Part shown: positions 44,637 to 52,779 of the stretch, piece after piece | Layout of the letters: each line of letters starts with the position of its first letter | Numbering within the stretch: the stretch's first letter is position 1 | Source: Cyanobacteriota bacterium | Lineage (GTDB): Bacteria > Cyanobacteriota > Cyanobacteriia > CACIAM-69d | Assembly: GCA_022402445.1 (NCBI GenBank) | Contig: JAKRSF010000013.1 | Coordinates: 301,304-365,303, forward strand | Direction: 5' to 3' | DNA: 64,000 nucleotides | The notes under the pieces: model-generated | What the model was told of the DNA's origin: nothing | Seen by the model: only the letters and a program-made list of their open reading frames with translations | Databases searched by the model: none | Program-made: the position numbers and the translations under genes

Positions 44637-45218
44637 CTAATCTAGCCCCTCAAAGAAGCGCTCCTCCAGGGACGGCAGCAACCCTTCGATGCGTTCAATC
44701 TCGTCCGGCGGCAGCAGTTGGGGCTGACCATTTTCGTCCACCCGCGCCAGGATGAAGAACGGATCGAGGGGCGTATAGATCGCATATTCGACCCCCTCAT
44801 GGAAGAAACTGGCAAGCCATTGGAATTCTTCCACGTCCTCCTCATCGTCCGCGTGGTCGCAGTCGTCGTCGCAGTCGTCGCCCTCGCCCTCTTCGTCGGG
44901 AATTTCCGGCAGTTCGCCCTCGACGGTCAGGACGATCGCACTGCGTTTGAGGGTGAGATTTTCTTCGGCGAGGACGGCCCGGGCGGTGGCAAAGATCCGT
45001 TCGAGGTCTTCATCGTCCGACAGGGGCACTGGTTCGGCATCGTCCCCCTCGTCGCTCCAGGTGACGATCTCCACCGGCGCATCCACGGGGTTGAGGAGGA
45101 GGTATTCATCCCCTTCGACTTCGATGGAATGCTCCACAAAACAGTCGATACTGCGGCCGCGATCGTCTGCAATGGTGAGGGTTGGAACGTCCCACTCAAT
45201 TTCTTCTTCTGGGCTCAT
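44637..45218 (-). CDS. DUF3727-family protein
   Basis: 193 residues, strongly acidic. Two domains: VPTLTIADDRGRSIDCFVEH with YLLLNPVDAPVEIVTW (about 10-60), and FQWLASFFHEGVEYAIYTPL followed by DPFFILARVDENGQPQLLPP (about 130-180), joined by a Glu/Asp linker (EEGEGDDCDDDCDHADDEED). This is the DUF3727 (DUF1292-like plus) arrangement known in cyanobacteria and plastids. Function is unknown. Upstream of mltG by 154 bp on the same strand. The acidic linker includes three Cys/His positions, possibly metal binding. Confidence 0.87.
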   Translation of the reverse strand: MSPEEEIEWDVPTLTIADDRGRSIDCFVEHSIEVEGDEYLLLNPVDAPVEIVTWSDEGDDAEPVPLSDDEDLERIFATARAVLAEENLTLKRSAIVLTVEGELPEIPDEEGEGDDCDDDCDHADDEEDVEEFQWLASFFHEGVEYAIYTPLDPFFILARVDENGQPQLLPPDEIERIEGLLPSLEERFFEGLD

Positions 45219-45336
45219 GCAATTTTCCGTGCGCGGTCAATATCATCCCTAAGCCTATCGCGGATGGGAGGGCAGGGGAAATGACATGGGCCATGGCGGC
45301 GGTGGATCCTTGGGTGGGGGGGCCGTGGGGCGATCG

Positions 45337-46884
45337 CTAGGGCACGGGGGCGAGGGGCTGTAGGGGCGGGGTGGGGGGGTGTTTGGGGTTATGGGGGGTT
45401 GTGGGCTGACGGCCCCAGGGGCCTAGGGCTTGCAGGAGGATGCGAGGGTGCAGCAGGGCGAGGGGGGAGGCGACCATGTGCTGGACGCGCCAGACGGTTT
45501 CGTGGAGGAGGGGGGCGCGATCGGTCCCCAGGAGCACCCGTTCGAGGTAGCGCTGGAGAAGGCGGGTGAGGGGGCTGGGGGTGGCTCCTTGGGTGCTGGG
45601 CCAGCGCAGGTCTTCGCCGGTGGCCATGAGCCAGGGCAGTTGGAGGGCGCGGGCGATCGCGGGGCGGAAGTGGCGATCGAGGGCGGGCAAATTCAAGGGG
45701 CGATGGGTGGGGGCTTTGCCCCGATCGCGGGGCTGGCTGCGCTGGAGGGCGGTTTCGAGCAGTTCGGCCCCGAGGGCGGCGGCGGTCATGCCCTGGCCGT
45801 AGAGGGGATTGAAGGCGCAGACGGCATCGCCGGTGACGATTAAACCCTGGGGGAATTTCGTCAGGCGATCGTAGCGTCGCCAGCGGTTGGCGGTGCCGCG
45901 ATAGAGTTTCGGTTCGCCAATCGGTTTGGCATTGCGGGTGGCGTCATAGATGGCGCGATCGCGCAGGCTGCCCAGAAATTCATCAAATCCCGCCGCATCC
46001 GCCGGGGGATAGTCGCCCCCCACGCCGGACACCGTGACCACCCAGCGATCGCCCTCGACGGGATAGAGCACACCGGCCCTGGGTTGGTGGGGGGGCTTGG
46101 CCCAGAGCAGCAGGGCTTTCCAGTCGCGATCGCGGGAGTCATCCGGGCTGTCGGGGCGCTGGTACCACCGGCTGGCATAGCCCAACCGCGCATCCACCCG
46201 CTGTTCCGGGGGACGGCCATAGCCCAACTCTTCGAGCCATTGGGGGGTTTGGGAGCCGCGCCCGGTGGCGTCAATCACCAGATCCGCCGCGAGGGTTTCC
46301 CGCCGATCGCCCTGCCGTACCCGGACCCCCGCGATCGGGGCAAAGCCCCCACCCATCGCCCCCTCCGCACCAGAATGCTCAGTTGGGGCCGCCATCACCA
46401 GCCCCTCCACCCTCAGGCCCGCCAAAATCTCGATTTGGGGATAGGCCCCCAGGCGATCGCGCAGGAGGGATTCGAGCAAATTGCGGCTACAGGTGCGTGT
46501 CGTCAACCCCGACACAAAGCGCGGATTCCAGCCCCCCAGGCCCATCATGCGACAGTCCGCCGTCCAGTCCACCGTCGGTGCCCCCGCCCCATCCAGCGCC
46601 GCCGTCAGGCCCGGAAACCAGCGCTCCATCAGCTCTAGCCCCTTCGCCAACAGCACATGGACATGATCCCCCTGGGGGGCACCCGTCCGGGGACCAACCC
46701 CCGCCGTCAGCAGGGCACCGTCGCGATCGAGCACCGCCACCTGGTCAAAATGGTCCGCCAGCACCCGCGCCGCCAACAGCCCCGACATGCCGCCCCCGAG
46801 GACGATCGCCCGTCGGGATTGGGGGGGTGGAGGAACCGGTTGAGAGCCTTGGCCGAGATGCCCTTGGGAAAAGTCAAACCGCAT
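45337..46884 (-). CDS. FAD-dependent monooxygenase-like protein
   Basis: 515 residues. FAD site AIVLGGGMSGLLAARVLADH, a second motif VIDATGRGSQTPQWLEELGY, and the DG motif GLIVTGDAVCAFNPLYGQGM. This fits the aromatic hydroxylase/geranylgeranyl reductase-like flavoprotein group; the substrate is not readable. Two separate insertions of the 32-bp hairpin element lie in frame: residues about 175-184 (AMGGGFAPIA) and 386-396 (RDRGKAPTHRP, opposite orientation). The C-terminal tail (PPTPPLQPLAPVP) is Pro-rich. Faces ppx divergently. Confidence 0.8.
   Translation of the reverse strand: MRFDFSQGHLGQGSQPVPPPPQSRRAIVLGGGMSGLLAARVLADHFDQVAVLDRDGALLTAGVGPRTGAPQGDHVHVLLAKGLELMERWFPGLTAALDGAGAPTVDWTADCRMMGLGGWNPRFVSGLTTRTCSRNLLESLLRDRLGAYPQIEILAGLRVEGLVMAAPTEHSGAEGAMGGGFAPIAGVRVRQGDRRETLAADLVIDATGRGSQTPQWLEELGYGRPPEQRVDARLGYASRWYQRPDSPDDSRDRDWKALLLWAKPPHQPRAGVLYPVEGDRWVVTVSGVGGDYPPADAAGFDEFLGSLRDRAIYDATRNAKPIGEPKLYRGTANRWRRYDRLTKFPQGLIVTGDAVCAFNPLYGQGMTAAALGAELLETALQRSQPRDRGKAPTHRPLNLPALDRHFRPAIARALQLPWLMATGEDLRWPSTQGATPSPLTRLLQRYLERVLLGTDRAPLLHETVWRVQHMVASPLALLHPRILLQALGPWGRQPTTPHNPKHPPTPPLQPLAPVP
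45697..45728 (+). repeat. 32-bp hairpin element, copy 3 (inside the FAD monooxygenase gene)
   Basis: GGGGCGATGGGTGGGGGC then TTTGCCCCGATCGC on plus. In gene sense (minus) it encodes DRGKAPTHRP. It is the exact reverse complement of copies 1 and 4. Confidence 0.85.
46331..46362 (-). repeat. 32-bp hairpin element, copy 4 (inside the FAD monooxygenase gene)
   Basis: On plus GCGATCGGGGCAAAGCCCCC followed by ACCCATCGCCCC. In gene sense it encodes AMGGGFAPIA, the same frame as the copy in the MnmD-like gene. Sequence is the same as the intergenic copy at 859-890. Confidence 0.85.
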
Positions 46885-47141
46885 GGCGACGCCATCCTAG
46901 AAGCCTGCTACTACCTCCTCCCTTCAGGGCAACGGAGCCCCCTTCAGGACGATCACCGCCGCGATCGTCCCCCCTGTGCCGCCGTCCCAAGTGTCAACCC
47001 CAGCCCTATCCCGAGGGCTGCGCCGATTCGTGTTGCGGTCTAATACGACCGGACCTGGCCCCCACCGGGGGGATACTAAAATCAGCCGGTACCTGACGCG
47101 ATCGCCCGGTGCCGCCCCGCCCCCTCACCGACTCCAGTCCC

Positions 47142-48815
47142 ATGCCGCAGCCCTTGGATCTTGTCCCGGAACGTTTTCCGACCCCCGACCCCAGCGCCCT
47201 GCGTACCCTCGGGGAGTCGCCCATCCTCGCCGCGATCGACATCGGCACCAATTCCATCCACATGGCCGTGGTCCGCATTGACCCGACCCTGCCGAGTTTT
47301 ACGATCATGGCCCGCGAAAAGGCTACCGTGCGCCTGGGCGATCGCGACCCGGACACCGGCGACCTGACCCCCGCCGCGATCGACCGTGCCCTGCGCGCCC
47401 TCAAACGCTGCCGCAGCCTCGCCGACAGCCTGCAAGCGGGGGAAATCATCGCCGTGGCCACCAGCGCCGTCCGCGAAGCCCCCAATGGCCGTGATTTTCT
47501 CATTCAGGTGAAGCGGGAGGTGGGCATTGACGTGAACCTCATCTCCGGCCCGGAGGAGGCGAGGCGCATCTATCTGGGGGTGCTGTCGTGCATGGCCTTC
47601 GAGGGCAAACCCCACGCCATCATTGACATTGGCGGCGGCTCGACGGAACTCATCCTCGGCGATGGGCAGGCGGCCCGCTACCTCAGCAGTACTAAGATCG
47701 GCGCGGTGCGGCTCACGGCGGAATTTGTCCACAGTGACCCGATCGCCCCCGAGGAGTTGGCTGCCCTGCGGGCCTATGCGCGCGGTTCGATCGAGCGGGC
47801 GGTGGAGGAGCTGCACGGCCAGTTGGCCCCCCATGAATCCCCGGAGAGCCTGCCGCTGGTGGGCACGTCCGGGACGATCGAATGTTTGGTGACGATCCAC
47901 GCCCGCGAAGCCCTGGGGGTGGTGCCCAATCGGCTCCAGGGCTATGGCCTGTCCTACGGGGCGCTGGGGGAGTTGCTCGATCGCCTCGCCCAGATGCCGT
48001 TGGCGGAGCGGATGGAATTGCCGGGGATGAACGATCGCCGCGCAGAAATCGTGGTGGCGGGGGCGGCGATCCTCTACGAAACCATGGGACTGTTGGGCAT
48101 TTCTGAGGTGGTGGCCTGCGATCGCGCCCTGCGGGAAGGGGTGGTGGTGGATTGGATGCTGGCCCGGGGGTTGATCGAAGATCGGTTGCGCTATCAGCAG
48201 TCCATCCGCGATCGCAGCGTCTTTGCCCTGGCCCGCAAATACCAAGTGCCCCTAGCGGCGGCGCGCCATGTGGCCACGTTAGCCCTCACCTTTTTTGATC
48301 AAACCCAAGGGCTCCTGCACGGGTGGGGCACCGGCGAACGGGAACTGCTGTGGGCGGCGGCGATTTTGCACCACTGCGGCCACCACCTCAACCAAAGCGC
48401 CCACCACAAACACGCCTACTACCTCATTCGCCACGGGGAACTGCTGGGCTATACGGAGACGGAGATCGAGGCGATCGCGAACCTGGCCCGCTACCACCGC
48501 AAAAGCTCCCCCAAAAAGCGCCACGAATCTTACCAAGCCCTCGCGGGCAAACGCTACCGGCAAATGGTGGAGGAACTGAGTCCCTTTCTGCGCCTCGCGG
48601 CGGTCCTAGAACGGCGGCAGGCCCAGGCCATTCGGCGGATCCAGTGCCAATATCGCCGCGAGGAAGGCCACTTCAAACTGCTCCTGGAACCGGCCAACGG
48701 TGCCGATGATTGTGAGCTAGAGCTCTGGAACTTAGATTGTGAGCGGCCCGTTTTTGAGGAGCAGTTCGGCGTGACCCTGACGGTGGAACTGTGTCCCGGT
48801 GGCCAGGGCTTCTGA
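47142..48815 (+). CDS. ppx: Ppx/GppA exopolyphosphatase with HD domain
   Basis: Degrades polyphosphate from the end, or hydrolyses pppGpp. From ATG 47142 (MPQPLDLVPERFP) it has 557 residues. The N-terminal actin-like fold has AAIDIGTNSIHMAVVRID, VATSAVREAPNG, ISGPEEARRIYLGVL and IIDIGGGSTELILG. The C-terminal HD-type domain has LLWAAAILHHCGHHLNQSAH and IANLARYHRKSSPKK. This length and two-domain layout fits exopolyphosphatase. A GTG at 47109 would add 11 residues. Confidence 0.92.
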   Translation: MPQPLDLVPERFPTPDPSALRTLGESPILAAIDIGTNSIHMAVVRIDPTLPSFTIMAREKATVRLGDRDPDTGDLTPAAIDRALRALKRCRSLADSLQAGEIIAVATSAVREAPNGRDFLIQVKREVGIDVNLISGPEEARRIYLGVLSCMAFEGKPHAIIDIGGGSTELILGDGQAARYLSSTKIGAVRLTAEFVHSDPIAPEELAALRAYARGSIERAVEELHGQLAPHESPESLPLVGTSGTIECLVTIHAREALGVVPNRLQGYGLSYGALGELLDRLAQMPLAERMELPGMNDRRAEIVVAGAAILYETMGLLGISEVVACDRALREGVVVDWMLARGLIEDRLRYQQSIRDRSVFALARKYQVPLAAARHVATLALTFFDQTQGLLHGWGTGERELLWAAAILHHCGHHLNQSAHHKHAYYLIRHGELLGYTETEIEAIANLARYHRKSSPKKRHESYQALAGKRYRQMVEELSPFLRLAAVLERRQAQAIRRIQCQYRREEGHFKLLLEPANGADDCELELWNLDCERPVFEEQFGVTLTVELCPGGQGF

Positions 48816-48912
48816 GGCGATCGCGATCGCGGCATCTGAAAAAAAAGCCGATTGGCGAGCGCTGGCCCCCTGACCGGCATTCTGGGAAGTGCGGGACGGG
48901 CAGATCCGAGCG

Positions 48913-49548
48913 CTAGTAGGTCTGTCCCCGGTAGCGGCGTCTGGGGTGGGGATCATCGTCTAGATCCTCCTCGACACCGGGGCTAGGGCCATCGGGGGGG
49001 GGCGTCAGGGCCGTCAGGGGATTGATGGACTGGACGGCGGCGGCCACGCCAGGGCTGGGGTTGGGGGCCAGTTGCAGATCGCGCTTGAGGGTCAGCAAAC
49101 TGGCGACGAGGGCTTCGCTATCGAGGGGGCGACCGCCCAAAACCGCCAGCACGCGCCGGATCCCCGCGATCGCGGTGGTGATGGCATCCTCCCTAGAGCA
49201 GGCGGGCACCGCATCAGCCGCCCCGGCCTCGCGCACGCGATCGCTCCAATATTGCAGCTTGCCATCCTCATCATTGGGCGGCACCAGGGCGATCGCCGGG
49301 ACCGGAGGACGCACCGCCTGACAGGCCGCCAGCACCGCCTCCGGGGGCGTGTCCCCCAACGTGCAGTCGAACAGCACCAGCCGGGGCTGTCCCTCGCAAT
49401 CATCCGCCAACCAAGTCCTGAGGCTGCCCAGGGACAGATCCGTTGCAATCACCGTGCGCAGATGCTGCGATCGCAGCACCGTCTGCCAGACCTGGCGCTG
49501 TAAATCAGAGGCTTGTAGCAGAAGCACAATCGGTTCGGAACTACTCAT
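48913..49548 (-). CDS. Degenerate receiver-domain protein
   Basis: 211 residues. Residues 5-130 look like a response-regulator receiver: VLLLQASDLQRQVWQTVLRS, then LVLFDCTLGDTPPEAVL in place of the phospho-acceptor strand, and IALVPPNDEDGKLQYW. The N-terminal acidic pair is missing, so normal phosphorylation is doubtful. A helix (GGRPLDSEALVASLLTLKRD) and a Pro-rich tail ending RRYRGQTY follow. I do not recognise a named family. It is convergent with ppx. Confidence 0.6.
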   Translation of the reverse strand: MSSSEPIVLLLQASDLQRQVWQTVLRSQHLRTVIATDLSLGSLRTWLADDCEGQPRLVLFDCTLGDTPPEAVLAACQAVRPPVPAIALVPPNDEDGKLQYWSDRVREAGAADAVPACSREDAITTAIAGIRRVLAVLGGRPLDSEALVASLLTLKRDLQLAPNPSPGVAAAVQSINPLTALTPPPDGPSPGVEEDLDDDPHPRRRYRGQTY

Positions 49549-49852
49549 TCAGGCAAGCCCTGGGATGGGTCTAGGAACGGAGATGCGGGCTTAATCTGGG
49601 ATTAATCTTAAGTGTACTCTTCCCGTACAGGAAGCGTTGGCCATCGCGGCGGGGCCAGCGGATCGGGCCGGTGACCCTGGGGGAAAGGGGGCCTAAAGGG
49701 ACGGGGCTAAGGGGCAGGGCGAAGACCAAAAAACAGTCGAATAAGTCGAATAATAGGGACGCCCAGGGGCTTCGGGACGGGACCATCGATCAAAATGCCC
49801 CCCCGACATCCGCCATGGACCGGAGGACACCGGAGGACAAGCCGGAAGCCGT

Positions 49853-50122
49853 TCAACCCTGCGCAGGGATGAGCGATCGCCCGCCGCCCCACCGCCGCCG
49901 CCCCATCCCCATCGGCCCCCCGATCGCCGCGCCAAGCACCCCACGGATCCCAGCCCACCAACCATCGCGATCGGTGGATGCAAATCCCCAGGGCCCTGCG
50001 CCGATCCGGGCCACGGCAATCATCACGGCGATCGCCCCCCATGGGCCTCGCGGCACAGCATCCTGGGCAACGGGGCCTGACATCCCCCCCCGCTGCCGAT
50101 GACTAAAGGCATCTTCTCCCAT
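49853..50122 (-). CDS. Possible small membrane protein (89 aa), weak call
   Basis: ATG 50122 follows AAGGGA at a fair spacing. The product has hydrophobic segments WGAIAVMIAVARIGAGPWGF and WWAGIRGVLGAAIGGPMGMG. It is read divergently from amt with the NtcA-type box between the two. Family not recognised; biased composition (Gly/Arg/Trp) means that it may be spurious. Confidence 0.27.
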   Translation of the reverse strand: MGEDAFSHRQRGGMSGPVAQDAVPRGPWGAIAVMIAVARIGAGPWGFASTDRDGWWAGIRGVLGAAIGGPMGMGRRRWGGGRSLIPAQG

Positions 50123-50139
50123 GACTGTCCCTTCAGTTC

Positions 50140-50153
50140 GTAAGCCACGATAC
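50140..50153 (+). promoter_or_regulatory. NtcA-type box GTAN8TAC upstream of amt
   Basis: GTA-AGCCACGA-TAC is a perfect match to the palindromic GTAN8TAC consensus of NtcA, the cyanobacterial nitrogen regulator. It lies about 130 bp before the amt ATG. TTAATC begins 24 bp after the box, close to the 22-bp spacing normal for NtcA-activated promoters, although it is a weak -10. amt genes are classic NtcA targets, which supports function. Confidence 0.65.
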
Positions 50154-50280
50154 CGCGCGCAACTTCCCCGATCCCCCTTAATCCAGTTAGTAGAGTAATC
50201 CTGACCGCCGCTGCGCGATCGCCCCGCCGCCCGTGATGGATGGGGGGTGAGGCCCTCTACCTCCCTGTTTGGGTTTGCCC

Positions 50281-51768
50281 ATGGTTGTTCGACTCCTTCG
50301 GCGCTGGCCTTTGGCCGCTGCGGCCCTGCACCGGGCGATCGCCTGGTCCCTTCTCCCCCGAGGGCGCGTGGGCATGGGGGGGGTGATCTTCGGCATGGCG
50401 ATCGCCCTGGCCCTGGCCCCCGCGATCGCCACCGAGCCGCCCCCCATTCCCGCCGACCAACTCCTGCCGGAATGGAAAATTGTCGCCAACACCTTTTGGG
50501 TCTTGCTGACCGGCTTCCTGGTGTTCTTCATGAACGCCGGATTCGCCATGCTGGAAACGGGCTTCTGCCGCTACAAAAATGCGGTGAACATGCTCTCTAA
50601 AAACCTGATCGTCTTTGCCCTCTCCACCCTGGCCTACTGGGCAACGGGCTTTGCGATCATGTTTGGCAACGGCAATGAAGTGATGGGCTATTCGGGCTTT
50701 TTCCTGCTCGGCCCCGACAACAGCCCCCTGACGGACATTGCCTATGAGGGCACCTTCGAGTCCCTGGGCTGGGCGGCGGTGCCCCTGAAGGCAAAGTTTT
50801 TCTTTCAGTTGGCCTTTGCGGGGACGGCGGCGACGATCGTGTCCGGGGCGGTGGCGGAACGGGTGCGATTTTTGGCGTTTTTGATCTTTAGTTTGCTGCT
50901 GGTGGGCTTTTCCTATGGGGTGACGGGCCACTGGGTTTGGGGCAATGGCTGGCTGGCCCAGTTTGGGTTCTATGATTTTGCCGGTTCGACGTTGGTGCAT
51001 TCCGTCGGCGGCTGGGCGGGGCTGGTGGGGGCGGTGATGCTGGGGCCGCGCCTGGAAAAGTATTCTGACGGGCGCATTACGGCGATTCCGGGCCATAATA
51101 TGGCCCTTTCGACCCTGGGCTGTTTGATCCTGTGGCTGGGGTGGTTTGGCTTTAATCCCGGCTCCCTGATGGCGGCGGATCCGGACGCGATCGTCCATGT
51201 GCTGCTGACCACGAATATGTCGGCGGCGGCGGCGGCCCTGGCGGCCACGTTGGTGTCGTGGCTGTATTTTGGCAAGCCGGACCTGACGATGATTATCAAT
51301 GGGGTGCTGGCGGGGCTGGTGGCGGTGACGGCGGCCTGTGCCTATGTGAGTTTGGCGGGGGCGGTGGTCATCGGCGCGATCGCGGGGGTCATTGTTGTAT
51401 TTTCGGTGGTGCTGCTGGAGCGGTTCCGGGTGGATGATCCGGTGGGGGCGATTTCGGTCCACCTGGTCTGCGGCATCTGGGGCACCCTGGCGGTGGGGCT
51501 CTTTAGTGTGGGGCCAGATGTTTATCCCTGGTATGGGGCGGCCAATGGGCCGTTGGCGGGGCTGTTGCTGGGGGGCTCGGTGGATCAGTTGCTGACCCAG
51601 TTGTTGGGGGTGCTGTCGGTGGGGGGCTTCACGGCGGCCTTCAGTACGGTGGTGTGGCTGGCGCTGCGCTTTACGGTGGGGATTCGGGTGACGCCAACGG
51701 AGGAGTATGAGGGCCTCGACCTGAGTGAACACAGCATGGAGGCGTACAGCGGTTTTTTAAAGGAGTAG
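50281..51768 (+). CDS. amt: Ammonium transporter Amt
   Basis: Membrane channel for ammonium uptake. 495 residues from ATG 50281. A longer than usual N-terminus with a signal-like helix ([20 protein letters not shown]) precedes eleven membrane helices. Family motifs: [69 protein letters not shown], and near the end [16 protein letters not shown]. The pore His pair is at LVHSVGG and in the VHLVCG helix. Transcription should respond to nitrogen through the box at 50140. Confidence 0.95.
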   Translation: MVVRLLRRWPLAAAALHRAIAWSLLPRGRVGMGGVIFGMAIALALAPAIATEPPPIPADQLLPEWKIVANTFWVLLTGFLVFFMNAGFAMLETGFCRYKNAVNMLSKNLIVFALSTLAYWATGFAIMFGNGNEVMGYSGFFLLGPDNSPLTDIAYEGTFESLGWAAVPLKAKFFFQLAFAGTAATIVSGAVAERVRFLAFLIFSLLLVGFSYGVTGHWVWGNGWLAQFGFYDFAGSTLVHSVGGWAGLVGAVMLGPRLEKYSDGRITAIPGHNMALSTLGCLILWLGWFGFNPGSLMAADPDAIVHVLLTTNMSAAAAALAATLVSWLYFGKPDLTMIINGVLAGLVAVTAACAYVSLAGAVVIGAIAGVIVVFSVVLLERFRVDDPVGAISVHLVCGIWGTLAVGLFSVGPDVYPWYGAANGPLAGLLLGGSVDQLLTQLLGVLSVGGFTAAFSTVVWLALRFTVGIRVTPTEEYEGLDLSEHSMEAYSGFLKE

Positions 51769-51769
51769 A

Positions 51770-51811
51770 GGGGACGGCGCTAAAACGGCGGGCGATCTAT
51801 CCGCCGTCCCC
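51770..51811. terminator. Bidirectional terminator between amt and rsmI
   Basis: GGGGACGGCG (51770-51779) pairs perfectly with CGCCGTCCCC (51802-51811). An inner GGCGG/CCGCC pairing is also possible. It begins 2 bp after the amt stop and its far arm overlaps the last codons of rsmI, so it can serve both convergent genes. No strong T run is present. Confidence 0.6.
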
Positions 51812-52768
51812 AAGACGTAATGACAGATCGTAGAGGCGCTTGCGGGGGAGCGATCGCGCTTTGGCTAGTTCTTTGCTGGCGGCGGAGGGCGATCGCCCCT
51901 GGGCGATGAGGGTTTTCAGTTCATGGATGAGGGTGTCGTCGTCGATGGGGGCGGGGCGATCGCGGGGGGCTCCGGCTAGGACGAGGACGAATTCTCCCTT
52001 GAGGATGGGGGGCGTTGGGCTGTGGGGGATTGCGTCGGGACTGGCTTCGGGGCTGGGCTCGGGGGGCAGGCCGTCGGCGGCGCGCTGCCACTGGGCGACG
52101 GCTTCAACCAAGGGGCCGCGCCAGAACTGTTCGTGGCGTTTGGTGAGTTCTCGGGCGATGGCGATCGCGCGATCGTCGCCGCAGGTTTCCCGCAGATCCC
52201 GCAGGGTGGCAAGAAGGCGGTGGGGCGCTTCGTAGAGGATTTGGGTGCGCGGTTCCTGGGCGATCGCGGCGAGGCGATCGCGCCGATCTGACCCCTTGAC
52301 GGGCAAAAATCCTTCAAAGGTGAAGCGATCGGTGGCGAGGCCGGAGGCGCACAGGGCGGCGATCGCGGCGCAGGCTCCGGGCACGGGCACCACGGCCAAC
52401 CCCGCCCCAATGCAGGCTTGGATCAGGGGCACCCCCGGATCGCTGATTCCCGGCATCCCCGCATCGCTCACCAGGGCGATCGCCTCCCCCCGCCGCAGCC
52501 GATCAACCAATTCGGGGATGCGTTTGGTTTGGTTATGTTCGTGGCAGGGGATTTGCGGCGTTTTGATCTGGAAATGGGCCAGCAGTCGCCCGGTCCGGCG
52601 CGTATCCTCCGCCGCGATCGCATCCACGGCCCCCAGGATTTTCACAGATCGGTAGGTCATGTCCTCCAAATTGCCGATGGGCGTCCCCACCACGTACAGC
52701 GTCGAAGGCTGGGGTTCGCCGCTCGCGATCGCCCCCTCGTTGCTGGGGTGGTCCTCAACCTCCTCCAT
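51797..52768 (-). CDS. rsmI: 16S rRNA (cytidine(1402)-2'-O)-methyltransferase RsmI
   Basis: 323 residues. The tetrapyrrole-methylase-like fold is evident: LYVVGTPIGNLEDMTYRSVK, AIAAEDTRRTGRLLAHF, CHEHNQTKRIPELVDRL, ALVSDAGMPGISDPG, PVPGACAAIAALCASGL and RFTFEGFLPVKGSDRRDRL in parts. Later YEAPHRLLATLRDL and RELTKRHEQFWRG. The C-terminal region (LKTLIAQGRSPSAASKELAK) is standard. It modifies C1402 in the decoding centre. Converges on amt; cruA lies upstream on the same strand with an 11-bp gap. Confidence 0.95.
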   Translation of the reverse strand: MEEVEDHPSNEGAIASGEPQPSTLYVVGTPIGNLEDMTYRSVKILGAVDAIAAEDTRRTGRLLAHFQIKTPQIPCHEHNQTKRIPELVDRLRRGEAIALVSDAGMPGISDPGVPLIQACIGAGLAVVPVPGACAAIAALCASGLATDRFTFEGFLPVKGSDRRDRLAAIAQEPRTQILYEAPHRLLATLRDLRETCGDDRAIAIARELTKRHEQFWRGPLVEAVAQWQRAADGLPPEPSPEASPDAIPHSPTPPILKGEFVLVLAGAPRDRPAPIDDDTLIHELKTLIAQGRSPSAASKELAKARSLPRKRLYDLSLRLGDGG

Positions 52769-52779
52769 CCGCCAACTCC

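Larger units (their letters stand above)
49549..50280. other. Region upstream of amt
   Basis: About 730 bp. It holds the NtcA-type box at 50140-50153, an AT-richer stretch before amt, and one weak small minus-strand frame (49853-50122). A segment at 49848-49885 (CCGTTCAACCCTGCGCAGGG) shows partial likeness to the dispersed intergenic element. Otherwise GC-rich with nothing recognisable. Confidence 0.5.

Noticed and set aside
50257..51732. Long minus-strand open frame opposite amt
   Set aside because: Shadow of the ammonium transporter; Arg/His/Gln-rich, no membrane segments or motifs.
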